DNA of 64,000 nt from Malachius bipustulatus (GCA_910589415.1 OU342633.1:13802858-13866857), one strand, 5' to 3'. Positions 1 through 11,410 are shown, numbered from the stretch's first letter. Translations and numbers: made by a program. Notes: a model not told the origin generated them from the sequence alone.

Positions 1-2576
1 ATGTTATGTTCACATGTGGTATGTTTAAGCTCCACTGTGTCTTGAGACATTCGGATACATTCTGAAATATTGGTAAGCTTGTCTTCAACTTAGGGTTGAG
101 AATAAGTGAGTGGAGGTTTGTCCACGGTGCTGGGATAACATGAGCCACCCCGAGTTGCTCTGAATGTTTGGGACATGGAAATCTCAATGAAATATTTATT
201 TCATTTTGCATGATTAATTGACAATAACAGGGTAGAAAGATTTTTAAGGAACTTACAGAAAGTGGTTTCAGGGAGTGATTTTCTCCCGTTGTGCATTTGA
301 CTTCTGTGGGGTACTTGGGGTGTGTAATTATGTACACCGAATCTTCTAGTTCAGAGATGATCGAAGTTGAAGATTGATGACATGTCATTGGGCAATTTCG
401 TTTACCGTGGCTCCCAGGTACAATTTTCGTGCACATGCTGGACCTTGAAGGGTATCTGCTGAAAATCTAGGTAAGAAACATAATCTGCCTAATCTCTGAA
501 TTCTGATTCCGCGTTCTCTTGTTTCCACTACTGTGTTATCCTCTGCGGATTCTCGCGAAAAGTCCTCGTCAAAGAAAATTTTTTCACTCCGGGCGTTGGA
601 GAGGGTATTGCGTCTAGTGCTGCTGGTGGAGACCTTTGTAGTTTCGCGCTTCTAACGAATGGGCTCTCGTGCCTATCTTGTGTCAGAACCTGTATATTCT
701 CAAGTCTTAATTTGATAGCCTCCTGTCTCGTAAATGGCTTTTCGGAAGGCACTTACCCTGTTAGCATATCGACAGATACAACATTGGCGAATATGTCAGC
801 AATTGGCATCATGTAGGTACCTGACTAATGATAATTAATCCTACTCGGATCACCTTTTCCATAGGGGAATTATAAATTTATGTAAACATTGACTTATAAG
901 AGAGAAAGAAAAAATCAAGAAATGAGGTCCTTTTGTGTTGATAAATATATCTAAGCGGCGTACTTAAGGCAGATTTAAGGACCACGATTATTCATAAATA
1001 AGTTCATCTATATCAAAACGGACTTCTTTAAATTTTAACAACATGCATAATTAGCGAAATCAGCAATAAATGGATAAAATAAAAAAAAATAAAAAAACGA
1101 TTCCCTCGGAGGTAAATAAATACAAATATTATTATGAAAATTCTAGCTGACGATTACTACCGGCAAATCATTCATCAGAAAGGAAAACATGAAACCTGAT
1201 ATTACTCCGGCTAATGCGCTATGGAAACTCCCTTGACTTGCGTTACGGCAAATCAAGGTGACTGGTGTGTTGTCCTCTTTATGAGTGAATGACTTGGGTA
1301 ATAAAAAAATCACTAAAGGGAAAAATTTGTGAGGAAATTTATCCCCCGAGATCGAGCGAGGCGCCTCCATCATATGTCGCGAATTAAAGGGGGTTAGGGG
1401 TTAAAAAAATGGTATTTTAAAAAACACCTAATTTATTACATAAAAGTATGAAATGCTAGAATCAACAATGTTTACATACACCTACAATGATTCAAACCTG
1501 TGGAGACCTAGTAGGTACATAACTGTTTATGAAAAACTCGCCAATCAAATATCTATCACCTACTATCGTTTGGTACACCCAAAAAGAGGTACTTACATGT
1601 TAGATGACCCAGTCGGTCTAAGGAGTGAGCTCAGATTTTCCGATTACTGGGGTAGACTCTTGAGGGACACTTTTGTACTCACTTAACTAAACGCACTGAG
1701 ATAGTACTTGCCCTTATTGCCCAGTATGCCCGCTTAACTAGCGGAATGCCAGATTCACTTTGGCTCGAAGAGTGCGGGCACTTACTCCCTCCGCGGGCGG
1801 AGACGGAGAGCCCCCTGCAATTGGAGAGTCAATTCTTTTATTTAAACTTTTCTGATTAAGTCAGCAAGTCAATCACCTATTTTCCCCAATTTTGTATTAT
1901 GCTTGCAAGTTAGCGTTTATTAATAATTTTGAAATATCAACTATTGAACCAACAATCATGTTGACCTGACCTGAATTACTTGCTTGCTGTGAGGTTCTGT
2001 AATTATTATGAAATATCAATATTAAAGTATTCCGGCATTTGTGCCTACTTGACAGTATTAATAGTTAGTTTCTTGTTGACATTATTATTTATGAAAAAAT
2101 ATAATAAAAAAGCTTGGTAGGTACCTAAATTAATTTATGAAACCTAATTATAGGTAAAAGTACAAAAAAGTTAAAATCTTTACAGATTTTTTGTAATTTG
2201 TGTTACCTACAAAACTCCAATAATAAGGTAAGTTAGGTAGCAGTACCAGTGGCTGACACTATAAGGAGATGATCATGTATCTGTCAATAAATTGCTGAAA
2301 TAGGTAGTCGAGGCACGTTTTAAAAATCCTTAAAGCATTAAATGGTATGTTCTTTATTAGTCTACAGCCAAAACATTAACTTAAATATAGCATGATAGAT
2401 ATTTTTTATGTACCTATTTTTGTTATGAAGTATAGGTACCAGTTGCCGACATGGTCAAAAGTGAATTGCACTGGTAGCCGACTTTCGATGACCTAGTATT
2501 TGACAGGGATAGGAAGTAAAATACCTAATATGAAATAAATTCGATGTTCAGATGTTTTATTGATGAAAAAAAAAAA
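1..2576. other. No supported gene
   Basis: AT-rich sequence with short open frames (for example 528-752 minus and 1453-1686 plus) that show no recognisable domain, no convincing splice signals and no repeat structure. A small GC-richer patch lies near 1730-1820. TAGGTACCTA-like motifs occur around 2120 and 2440. I see nothing else here. Confidence 0.5.
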
Positions 2577-4530
2577 TTATAAAAATGCTTCATAATAATT
2601 CATTTCTGGAACTTTGTAGATTCCTTTTTTATTAATAAGTTTTGGCGTCATAATGTTTTTAATCACATCTTTTTTATTATACCACAGATGATCTCCTTTC
2701 ACAGGCCATTTCCAGTTTTGTCCACTTTTTTCCATCACACTTATGTGACAATCCAATGATTGTTTTTCAATTTGTTTCACTTTTCCGGGATAAAATTTGT
2801 TTTCATATTGAACAATCATAAAGGCTTCTTTTCTTAAAACAACTTCAGGATCATCATTGCTAGTACTGTCCTTCAAAGTTATAGTGAAAGTTGACTTATC
2901 GTCATAAATTATAGGGGTGTAAAGCACTCACCAAAAAGTAAACAAGGTATTGTACTTGCATTTGCCACGATTCTATACTGGAAACCCCAGCTACTTCTTG
3001 GGACAGTGAAACAGGTACAGCAACAGGACAGTATTATTTAAATTCTATTCCCAGTTATATTTCTTTTAAACGGATACTTCTTCGTCCTTGAACTCTCACA
3101 ACAATAAGCGAGGCCGCAGCCCCCATGAATCGATACAAAACACGGCTTTTTCATTTGAAATAGTTTTTTAAAGTCTGTTACATGATCCTTCTGAATATTG
3201 GCGACAAATAAAATAAAATTAAAAATTATTAAAACTAATACTCACAATCAATAGTAATTTAAAGTTCCATAATTTAAAGAGAGCATAAAATCAAACATTC
3301 CCTTGAAAGGTAATTTATCCCTTAATTCCTTGTATTCAAGTTTTAAGGAGGTAAATTAACTTTAAACGATATATTCTTAGAAGCACATTATGGTAATTCA
3401 AACTTGCAGATATTTAGGCAGCTCTATTATAAGTCAATTACACATCATATCCAATGTAATATTTTAAGAAGTCCGGACCTGTTTCCCCAATTCTACATCG
3501 ATAGAGTCTTACGCTAGACAGGTTGTAAACTTGTCCTTTGTAAATAGAGTCCTTTTATGTAATTTACCATTATTATAAGTCAACATTCACTAAAAGTTAG
3601 ACCGAGTATACTTGCTTCTGCTTTATTGGAGTATTCTTGTTCTGTTTTCAAGACTTGTTGTTTGTTTTTCTTCTTCATTTCTTTTTTCTCGGTTTTCTCA
3701 CTAGCGATTTCCTTCTTTCTTTTGGCTATATCATTTGCTTTTTATTCTCTTTTCCGTTTGCGTTCATTTTTCTCATTTTCGGTCTGCTGTTTTTTCTCCG
3801 CTGACTTTCTGTTTTAGTCTTGCCATTGTGATGATGACGCAACAGGAAGCAATCTGGCTTTTGATTTTTTTTTCCTTTGAAGGAAGTTTTGGCCAAAACA
3901 ATATAGATTTGAAGGGAGAGGGAACATCTTTTGGGATATTTTTTAGTGTTTCTGGTGATACGTATTATGATTGACTTGGATCCGGTAATTCTGTGACTAT
4001 TTCAAAAACGTTTTCTTTACGTTCAAAATCTCCGTTATTCATTGTGGAGGAATCCCCATAAGATACTGAAATATCATTTTCAGTTTCAGTACTATTTTCA
4101 TCAGGTTCAGTTCCAGCAGTTTGTTCAAGACCTTCTAGTTTGTTGTGTTTCAACCACAAATAAAATAATGAAGTATCTTCTTTGCGACCTTTCCAATCAA
4201 ATTTAGATTTTCTAAATTGTTCCAATTTGGTTTGTCCAATTTCTTCATTCAACATTCTTTTAAAGTCAGAATCAACTTTAATTGTTATCTCTTGCTCTGT
4301 AATTTTATTTTCTTTGTTCTTGTTATAATCTCTAGCGTTTTTAATATATTTGTCATACTCTACAGCATTACTGTTTAATGGGAAGAGTCCGCAGGTACGA
4401 AAACCATTTTCTAATATAGATTTCGTAATTGTACTTTTTAATACTGAATCAAGAAGTGGTGCGAAATTTTCCTTTTTAATTTTATCAACTCCTTGGGTAA
4501 CTTTATACTTCATCACTTCTTTTTTCCAAT
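2577..4530 (-). pseudogene. Pogo/jerky-type transposase, C-terminal half, decayed
   Basis: Three blocks on the minus strand follow the order of the region downstream of the DDE domain in insect pogo-like transposases. The first, about 4528-3965, carries an ENFAPLL-like segment, then NGFRTCGLFPLN and an acidic tail. The second is a Lys/Glu/Arg-rich stretch at about 3820-3600, interrupted by a stop. The third, about 2927-2577, has the C-terminal pattern with a YPGKV core, NWKWP, a D-LWY step and a terminal YKVPE. No ATG starts the blocks, the catalytic core is absent, and about 650 bp with no matching sequence separates the last two. The order and motifs are seen; the family call is from memory of similar insect proteins. 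A degraded host domesticated gene with introns is the alternative. Confidence 0.6.
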
Positions 4531-4833
4531 TATTGATTTAAAAGATATTAAAGAAAATATAATCAACACTGTTTTTAATTTTTATTGAGCTAATTTTTTT
4601 TTTAATAATTGCATTTTAAGTTGTGCTGAATTCGGGCATAGTTCCGTTCCCTCCTTGCATTATTAATTTTAATTGCAAAATACTTTCTTTGAAGGGCAAA
4701 TTCAGTTTTTTTTTGTGCCTTTTTGTTTTTTTTTTCTTTAGTTTTGCCGGGAGGGTTCTGGATATAGCATTGGGTCTTGGAATAGGCGAGGGGGGGGGGG
4801 GTTACTTCCAACTTGGGAACCTCAGGATCTGGA

Positions 4834-4860
4834 TATATTTATTTATTTTTTATTTATTTA
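4834..4860 (-). repeat. 3' simple tail of the retrotransposon
   Basis: On the minus strand the 3' UTR ends in repeats of the TAAA/AAATA type, as is usual for jockey/CR1 3' ends that prime on short simple repeats instead of a pure poly(A). Confidence 0.6.
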
Positions 4861-5135
4861 GTACAGCCGCCTACAGCCGAAGCCAATTACCGGCGGGGAA
4901 TACAAAGTGTAAATAGGTAACATACAGAAAATAAACACAGCAGTAATATAACAAGAAGAAAAGAAAACAGATACCAAACAATATGAACTACAAAAAACTA
5001 GCTTAAAACAAATCGCAGCAAAAAAACAAAAAAGAGTAAAAGTATCTGCAAGTATTAAGTTCAAAAGCACATATAGGAGAATAAAAATGAACATATAATA
5101 AAGTGTGTTGCAATATATACAAGTAAATCAGTAAA

Positions 5136-8030
5136 TCAGGGCTCAGAATTAAACAACGTTTTTATCTCAGAAGTTGATGAACAGAAGATATCGAGAGAGT
5201 TCTCAACACGCATATAATTTCGGCACATTGTGTAAATCGGTGATGACTCCAGCAGGCGCGTACGAGGCGTTGGAAGATAAAAAGTGCTAGGAAATCTGGC
5301 ACCTAATCGAGGGACAGCGAAATTTAATCGTCTAACTAGTTGCGGACAATCAATGATATTGTGGAGCAGTTTAAATAGAAATAAAACGGAGTTAGTTGCA
5401 CGACGTTTTTGTAGACTATGAAGCCCAAATCTCGCCAAGAGAGCTTCCTGCGGAAAGCCCCTATGCGGATATGCTGAATCTAAATGAAAGCACAAATATT
5501 TTAGGAATTTGCGTTGGACAGTTTCTAGGGAATTGATGTAAGAGAGATAAGAGGGATACCAGATTAGGGAGGCATATTCCAGATGGCATCTTACTAAGGA
5601 TTTAAATAAAGTTAACATCGTGTCCGCACACTCAAAATGTCTAGAGTTACGTATAACGAAACCCAACATCCTATAGGCAGAGGAGGAGATCCTATCAATA
5701 TGCTGTCTAAACGATAAACCAGAGTCAAATACCACACCCAGGTCTTTGATACTATTAGATCTAGTCAGAGGAACCCCAGACAAGCCATAGTCATACAGGA
5801 CAGGATCTCTACTATGTGAGTAAGAAACCACAGCACATTTAGTAAGATTCAGGTTCATATGATTTTTCACACACCATTTCCCAAACAAATCCAATCTTTC
5901 CTGCATAAGCACTGCGTCCTCAATGGACCTAACAACCGTGTAGATCTTCAGATCATCCGCATATAAAAGACAGCAGTTCGCGAAAATGCTCACCACGTCA
6001 TTTACAAAGATGTTGAAAAGAAGCGGGCCCAGAACAGATCCCTGAGGAACACCAGAAGGCACATCGAACACATCGGACCGAAATCCAGATAATTCAACAA
6101 ACTGACTTCTGCCAGTGATATAGCTCTCGAGCAACGTAACAAGATCTCCGGAACAACCAAAGCTACGCAGCTTGGACAAGAGTGTGCAATGATCCAAGCC
6201 ATCGAAGGCCTTACTGAAATCCGTATATACGACGTCAACCTGCAGACCCAGGTCCAGATTCCCAGCGATTACCTCCTGAATCACTGCCAAATTCGTTACC
6301 GTGGATCTCCCCTTAACGAAACCATGTTGACAGGTCGAAAGTTTCCGACTGATGTCAGTTATTATCCTTCTATAGAGACAGAATTCGAAGAGCTTGGAGA
6401 AGTTACATAGAAGCGCGATTGGTCGGTAAGCTGTTACAGAAGACCTGTCACCCGACTTGAAAACAGGGACCGTCCTGGCCACTTTCCATTCATCCGGAAA
6501 AGTTTGATTTTTTAGAATCAAGTTGAAAATATGAAGCAATGGAGCCATTAGAACATGAGCACAGTCCCTCACAAAAAAAGCTGGAATCAGATCAACTCCA
6601 GCGGTTAGTGCAGAACCAAACTTTTTGACCGATAGTAGAATATCAGATTCATCGAAAGCACGTGGCAAGAATGTCGTGCTATTATCAGCGTCGGGGAGGG
6701 GATCTGAAGAGTATGAGGATGTAGTAATGTTGGCATCCCTAAAGCAACTATTAAAGAAGGTCCCGAAGAGGCTGACAACTTCCAAGGGGCGGTCAGTAAC
6801 ATCATCACCATATGACACCCTAGAGGGAACAGAAGACTCACCTCTCCTACGGTTGACATATGACCAGAACCTCTTGGGTGATGATATGATCCTCTGCTCC
6901 GAGTCTCTAGCAAAACCAGTGTGAGCCACTCTAATGTCATTTTTAAGTTTACGGCGAAGATATTGAAACTGAGATAGAGATTCCTGATCAAGATGTGTCT
7001 TGTAATGCTTCCACGATGCAAATTTCTTTTTAATATCAGAAATAATCGTCCTAGAAAACCAGGGTGGATATCTACAACTGTGTCTTGGAGAGGATTTTGG
7101 AACAAATGTGTCAAACGATCGGTAGATCATTTCATAAAACTTTGAGATGGCTGTTTTCAAGTTCATATCGGAAAGTACACAGTTCCAGGATAAAGAGAAA
7201 AGATTCTGGTATAAACCAACAAAGTCCGCTCGTCTAAAATTGTATGACAAATGGCTAACATTAGCGGAGATAGGATTGAGAGGTCTAGGTATCCTACAAG
7301 GAACTTTAATGAAGAGAGTAGGATGGTGTGCATCCTCAGCAACGGCGAAATCGAGAGCCCTCTCGACAAAGCAACATAACGTGGACAGGACTAGATCCAA
7401 AAATCTTCCATTGGCGTTACAAATGGAATTATGCTGTTGAAGACAAACAAGGCTACAGAATTCATTGAGTGTTCTTGCGTGCAAACCAAGGGATCCAGAA
7501 GGGCAACGGGAGTAACCACTTATATTGAAATCACCCAAGATAATCAGTTCCTGACCATATTCAAATCCGAGCACCTCCAGAGCCTCAAACAAGGCTACAA
7601 ATTCCTCAGAAGAGACGAGCGGTGGGATATAAAGTACCACAATGCAGAGCCTAGCGTTCGCAGTTTTAACTCTTACGGCAGTAATATCTATTGATGGAAT
7701 GGAGGCGAACAGAGCAGAGATAGAGGAGAGGCAGAGAACTGTAGAGTTAATATGTGATTTCACCGCAAGTAATACCCCACCACCACGAGATTTCCCAGTA
7801 CCATCACATGAGCGGTCGGCTCTGAATACGTTGTATAATGGTGGAAATAACTCCGAACTACATACAGAATCGTTTAACCACGATTCAGAGATTGCATAGA
7901 TGTCAATGTATGTATGCGCAGACACAAAGTTAAAGAAATCGAGCGTTTTTGTATTAATACCCCTAACGTTCTGGTAATACAGTTTTATGAATGAAGCGTT
8001 CACATTTGGGGATTGTGCAAGACTAGGCAA
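5136..8030 (-). CDS. Retrotransposon ORF2: endonuclease-reverse transcriptase
   Basis: A 964-codon frame encoding the enzyme for target-primed reverse transcription. Residues ~15-245 form an exonuclease-endonuclease-phosphatase domain (YYQNVRGI at 18-25, LGDFNI at 165-170, a His-Pro step near 236). Residues ~500-770 form the reverse transcriptase with DFSKAFD at 604-610, the VPQGSVLGPLLF block at about 661 and the catalytic YADD at 690-693. A C-terminal region with conserved LEYAS and W-P patterns follows, and the ORF ends with TGA/TAA inside the 3' UTR. The first codon listed is TTG, not ATG: the first ATG is residue 289, beyond the endonuclease. The frame is the same as ORF1, directly after its TAG. 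Translation therefore probably depends on readthrough. The frame is intact, so activity is possible. Confidence 0.9.
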   Translation of the reverse strand: MPSLAQSPNVNASFIKLYYQNVRGINTKTLDFFNFVSAHTYIDIYAISESWLNDSVCSSELFPPLYNVFRADRSCDGTGKSRGGGVLLAVKSHINSTVLCLSSISALFASIPSIDITAVRVKTANARLCIVVLYIPPLVSSEEFVALFEALEVLGFEYGQELIILGDFNISGYSRCPSGSLGLHARTLNEFCSLVCLQQHNSICNANGRFLDLVLSTLCCFVERALDFAVAEDAHHPTLFIKVPCRIPRPLNPISANVSHLSYNFRRADFVGLYQNLFSLSWNCVLSDMNLKTAISKFYEMIYRSFDTFVPKSSPRHSCRYPPWFSRTIISDIKKKFASWKHYKTHLDQESLSQFQYLRRKLKNDIRVAHTGFARDSEQRIISSPKRFWSYVNRRRGESSVPSRVSYGDDVTDRPLEVVSLFGTFFNSCFRDANITTSSYSSDPLPDADNSTTFLPRAFDESDILLSVKKFGSALTAGVDLIPAFFVRDCAHVLMAPLLHIFNLILKNQTFPDEWKVARTVPVFKSGDRSSVTAYRPIALLCNFSKLFEFCLYRRIITDISRKLSTCQHGFVKGRSTVTNLAVIQEVIAGNLDLGLQVDVVYTDFSKAFDGLDHCTLLSKLRSFGCSGDLVTLLESYITGRSQFVELSGFRSDVFDVPSGVPQGSVLGPLLFNIFVNDVVSIFANCCLLYADDLKIYTVVRSIEDAVLMQERLDLFGKWCVKNHMNLNLTKCAVVSYSHSRDPVLYDYGLSGVPLTRSNSIKDLGVVFDSGLSFRQHIDRISSSAYRMLGFVIRNSRHFECADTMLTLFKSLVRCHLEYASLIWYPSYLSYINSLETVQRKFLKYLCFHLDSAYPHRGFPQEALLARFGLHSLQKRRATNSVLFLFKLLHNIIDCPQLVRRLNFAVPRLGARFPSTFYLPTPRTRLLESSPIYTMCRNYMRVENSLDIFCSSTSEIKTLFNSEP

Positions 8031-8033
8031 CAG

Positions 8034-8045
8034 TGATTGCTATTG
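8034..8045 (-). promoter_or_regulatory. Candidate readthrough stop: CAA TAG CAA TCA
   Basis: ORF1 ends with CAA TAG, followed in the same frame by CAA TCA CTG TTG, which leads straight into ORF2. TAG-CAR-YYA is the tobamovirus-type leaky stop context known to promote readthrough in eukaryotic ribosomes. The stop is the only one between gag-like and pol-like frames, and ORF2 has no usable ATG. What is seen is the frame and context; functional readthrough is inferred. Confidence 0.6.
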
Positions 8046-9287
8046 AGTTTTCAAAATATCTTGTCTAAGGGATGCAAGTTTTTTATTGTAAATAGAGCAG
8101 TTTTTAAAGTCCCAGGCAGCATGGTTCACATCAAGACCAGGGGTAATTTTACTAAGGCCGCAGCAGTTTGCACACTTCAGGACATCAGAGGAACAGTCCT
8201 TAATGGGATGTTCACCAGCACATTTGGGACAAGTGACCTTATTTTTACATTTACTGGCGACATGATGGTAGCCGCAGCAGTTAAAACACCTCGTTACCTC
8301 CAACGCATCATACACGGTACACAAATCATAACCGACAAAAACCTGTTCACCACTAAGGGCTCGCCGATAAGAAGATGCATCAACTTGCAAAGTTGCCTGA
8401 AACATGGAGGTTGCATTTCTCAATCTCTTCACAGATATGCATTTAATACTATCAGATACAAAAATCGTCGGATTCTGAGCCCTCAAATACCTAACAATAG
8501 TATCCGCTGTGTGCTCCTCGGTCATACCTACAACTCTTATCCGGGGATGAGATGGAGCTTTCTGAATTACATTGTAGTTGGCAGATAATTCACTATTAAC
8601 AATTTGAGTAAGTTTCACAACGTGCTGATTCGAAGAGCAGCCAACCATAAGCCCCCCACCAGAAACATGCTTAACACTAACAACTCCAAGATCAGATGAA
8701 ACGGGATCTGCCGAGCGCAAGAGGTCAGATTTTGTTTGGGAGCTAGTCTGCAAGGTCTTTGGCTTAATAATTATGGTAGATGGCTTGGAAACAGCCTGAC
8801 TGTAGGACGAACCGGAGCCGGAGCCCTCGGGGCCCCGAGGAACGAAGGAGTCACCCACCAGTTTAGACTTAGGTTCTAATGAAAGACTCCGTCGCAGTGA
8901 CTCGTTGTCTGAGCGCAAGTGTTGAATCTCCTTAGTGAGTGCGGCAACTGTGGCGGTTTGCTCATCCAGACGAGTATGGAGTGCTAGAATTTCATCCCTG
9001 AGCCCACGAATCTCCGCAGAAAAAGATTCCCCCAGGAGTCTAAGCATTGAAGAAACATCATCGGAAGCGGGCATCATAGTAAGAGGTCCATCAGACGGAT
9101 CCCTCCCGACGCCAGTCTGACTGCATTGAAGGCACCTCCACGGAGTCTTCTCCTTGCGGATGGTGTTAAAATCACTAAGAGAGACATTTACGCACTTAAT
9201 ATGAAAGCACGACCCACAGACGGCACAGCCTAAGACGTCCTCAGAGCGAGTCGACTTCGATTCACAAGTTCGACATGTGGATGGCAT
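8040..9287 (-). CDS. Retrotransposon ORF1: PHD-like finger and CCHC nucleic-acid-binding protein
   Basis: A Gag-like protein of about 415 residues that would bind element RNA in the ribonucleoprotein particle. An N-terminal PHD/RING-like zinc finger (Cys pairs CRTC, CAVC, HIKC, CLQC within the first ~60 residues) is followed by a heptad-like coiled segment (about residues 75-135), a Ser/Thr-rich linker, an RRM-like region, and three C-terminal knuckles (CFNC-H-C, CPKC-H-C, CANC). I chose ATG at 9287; the frame continues six codons upstream, but only from TTG. It is followed in the same frame, after a single TAG, by ORF2. Confidence 0.85.
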   Translation of the reverse strand: MPSTCRTCESKSTRSEDVLGCAVCGSCFHIKCVNVSLSDFNTIRKEKTPWRCLQCSQTGVGRDPSDGPLTMMPASDDVSSMLRLLGESFSAEIRGLRDEILALHTRLDEQTATVAALTKEIQHLRSDNESLRRSLSLEPKSKLVGDSFVPRGPEGSGSGSSYSQAVSKPSTIIIKPKTLQTSSQTKSDLLRSADPVSSDLGVVSVKHVSGGGLMVGCSSNQHVVKLTQIVNSELSANYNVIQKAPSHPRIRVVGMTEEHTADTIVRYLRAQNPTIFVSDSIKCISVKRLRNATSMFQATLQVDASSYRRALSGEQVFVGYDLCTVYDALEVTRCFNCCGYHHVASKCKNKVTCPKCAGEHPIKDCSSDVLKCANCCGLSKITPGLDVNHAAWDFKNCSIYNKKLASLRQDILKTQ

Positions 9288-10005
9288 ACTGTCAGAGCAT
9301 ACCAAGGTGAGAACCTTGGTTGCAAGAAGTAATGAGCAATTTAACCGATTATAAACGAAATATTAGTCTGTATTGTATGCTCACCTTTAGCTCACCGGTG
9401 GAACATTGAGCTATCAACAGCACACCTGGGGAGTGATAAGATAAAACTATTCCTCAGTCAGTTCAGAATATAAAATCTCAAATCACCGCTAGATCACACC
9501 CTTACATGCAGTGACTAAAGTTCGAATGCAAGGACAACTCCAAGCAACAGCCCATGAAGCAATTTGAAAAATTTTCACACACTACGAAACTAGTGAAATC
9601 ACTACACTCAAGCAGAAGAAATCACAGGAGATGCACACCGTAAAGGCGAACATACCAGATATATCTTGGAGAAGGGTCCAGGAACAGGTGAAAGCGGGGC
9701 CTCAAACTGTGCGGGAATAATGTTATCTGAAACATAAAATAATTAATACATTCCAAAACAACAAAAATCTGTAACCGAATAGCTGCTCAAATACAAAAAA
9801 TAAATAAAAAATTGCCACCTTAGGCTACCCTTTACATTGTACCTACACTGTATAGGTAGGTAAAAGAAGGCTGTACCTACTTAAACAAAACCATAATTCT
9901 ATTATAATAATCGGATTTAGCCGGTTACCTCGAAATTCCGTAAACTCGGAATTTTTTTCCCCATTTTTAAGCAGAAAATTGAAAGAAAATATATTAAAAA
10001 ATTAC
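9288..10005. other. Retrotransposon 5' region and short intergenic stretch
   Basis: About 9288-9720 is the presumed 5' UTR and promoter region of the minus-strand retrotransposon. From about 9720 to 10005 the sequence becomes AT-rich host-like DNA with TAGGTAGGTA motifs near 9850. No gene is seen. Confidence 0.4.
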
Positions 10006-10423
10006 CTTTTCTTTTACAGCTAAGGCCTGATAAGCCTTAGCTTCCTCGCTGGTAACCCCCATGTCCTCCAGCTTTCTCGCATATACTTCTTTCTAAACAG
10101 GAACAAATTTCAAGTTAATTTTTATTACGATATATGACCATAAGATCAGTAAGATTTTAGATAAATTATATAGGATCAGGGAAATATGAAAATAAAAACT
10201 AGCCACTAATATAAAAGTATTCATATATACTATACATATGTTGCTTTCTGCCACCTCTTTGCGTAGCTTCTTTTTTAAATTAAAATACGCTGCCTTCAGT
10301 CCTTCGGGAGTTCGGCAGTTGCTGGAGCGGCTATTAAAATTCCGGGTTATGGATGCCCAGACATCAGCCTTCTTTTTGAAGGCCTGGCTGTTGGTACGTT
10401 TGTCTTCTATGACATCCATATAC
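10006..10423 (-). CDS. Myb/SANT-like DNA-binding protein, two exons (partial)
   Basis: A minus-strand exon starts after TTTTCTTAG at 10423 and encodes a MDVIEDKRTN start-like segment, a W-A-I helix, RTPEGLK and a basic KKKLRKE stretch. This is the layout of the Myb/SANT-like domain (Myb_DNA-bind_5 type) found in many insect regulatory and transposon-derived proteins. A second exon at 10092-10006 is cleanly bounded by TTTAG and GTAAT and is open for exactly 29 codons, rich in Glu, Lys and Ala. The donor of the first exon is unclear (GTATAG near 10236 or GTGGCA nearby). No further exon is visible before the retrotransposon at 9.7 kb, so the gene may be truncated by it. The role in DNA binding is inferred from the domain. 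Confidence 0.5.
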
Positions 10424-10878
10424 CTAAGAAAATGGACAGGAATGATGGGATTTTAGGGAAGTGTTTAATATGAAACTGGAAGACTGGAGTTTGGTTTCGG
10501 TAATTGGATGGCTCGGTATAAAGACAATATAGGCCCATTGCAGGGTAAGGAATCTACACGTTATGAAAGTTGGATTGGAATAGAGGCACGTTACTCTTAG
10601 ATCGCTTAGATCGTTATTGTAAGTCGAGAGCTTTCAATTTTAACATTACAAATCAATATATAAAAAAAATAATCACTATAAAACTTATTGTGGACCTTTT
10701 TAGATAACTTATCTGCTCGGTTTTATAGTCTTTGCAGAACAAACGAAATAAATTTGCTGAAAATAGTTCGTCTCCGTTTTAATCATTTTTTATTTACATA
10801 TCTCGCAGTAGAATTTTTTATCAGCTTCAATGCCAAATAACCGGCAAGATAAATAATACTGCAACACTCCAAACTTAC
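10424..10878. other. No gene recognised
   Basis: AT-rich, presumably intronic or intergenic. No repeat, RNA gene or exon that I can support. Confidence 0.4.
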
Positions 10879-10999
10879 GTCCGAAATATCTAACATCTAA
10901 CTGAGGTTGAATTGCCAATTTAGGTGGCTCCTGTTCGTTTTCCGAAGCTGGTTGATCATCTTCAGTGGCTGGCACGTCAGCGGAATCAACGGTTGTGCA
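10879..10999 (-). CDS. Candidate acidic exon
   Basis: A 121-nt open segment bounded by a 12-nt pyrimidine tract plus CAG on its 5' side and a perfect GTAAGT (10878-10873) on its 3' side. It encodes an Asp/Glu/Pro/Ala-rich peptide. Its phase does not match the Myb/SANT-like exon at 10423, so it may belong to another transcript. Read through the donor, the frame stays open to a TAA at 10790. No family recognised. Confidence 0.3.
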
Positions 11000-11410
11000 C
11001 TGAAAAAAAAAAAATTTATTTCAAATACACTACGTTTTCAGCAAATGTATGCTACATTCCTATATACGCAAGAAAATATTTATTTGTCAATAGAATATAA
11101 TATTCTTGTTATAAAATCCTCACTAGAAATATTTGGTTATTGCTATAAATACTTCAATATTCTTGTGTTAACATTTCCAAAATATTCACTTTCAAATTAC
11201 GAAAATTTTTCGATCAGGTATATAGTATATTTGAAGGACATATGAAGGGGTAAGAAGCAAACGGGTTCAAGTGCAATACTATAGAAATGGAGTAAATGAG
11301 TCCTAAACTTTCTTTGAGTATTTTCTAAAGCGTGTTTTGCGTGCTAATTGCATTTAGTATTATATATATTTATATAATATATATATATGTATTATATTCG
11401 TTGAAAATTG
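11000..11410. other. AT-rich stretch, no gene
   Basis: Contains a TA-rich microsatellite-like run at about 11365-11400 and small open frames without recognisable features. Confidence 0.4.

Larger units (their letters stand above)
4834..9720 (-). mobile_element. Full-length jockey/CR1-like non-LTR retrotransposon
   Basis: The element reads on the minus strand: 5' region about 9720-9288, ORF1 (PHD-like finger plus zinc knuckles), ORF2 (endonuclease plus reverse transcriptase), a 3' UTR of about 280 bp, and an A/T-rich simple tail near 4860-4834. Both ORFs are open over their full length, so the insertion is young or under selection. I could not recognise a target-site duplication, so the 5' boundary is approximate (a few tens of bp). 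ORF1 and ORF2 share one reading frame, with only a TAG between them. Endonuclease-RT order and the PHD-bearing ORF1 fit the jockey/CR1 group; the clade is not settled without a tree. Confidence 0.85.

Noticed and set aside
4602..4811. A 69-codon Lys-rich minus-strand frame near the poly-G run
   Set aside because: Low complexity translated from T/G homopolymer tracts; no conserved pattern or splice signal.
10907..11245. A 112-codon plus-strand frame
   Set aside because: AT-rich random-looking composition over A-run and overlapping a better minus-strand exon candidate.
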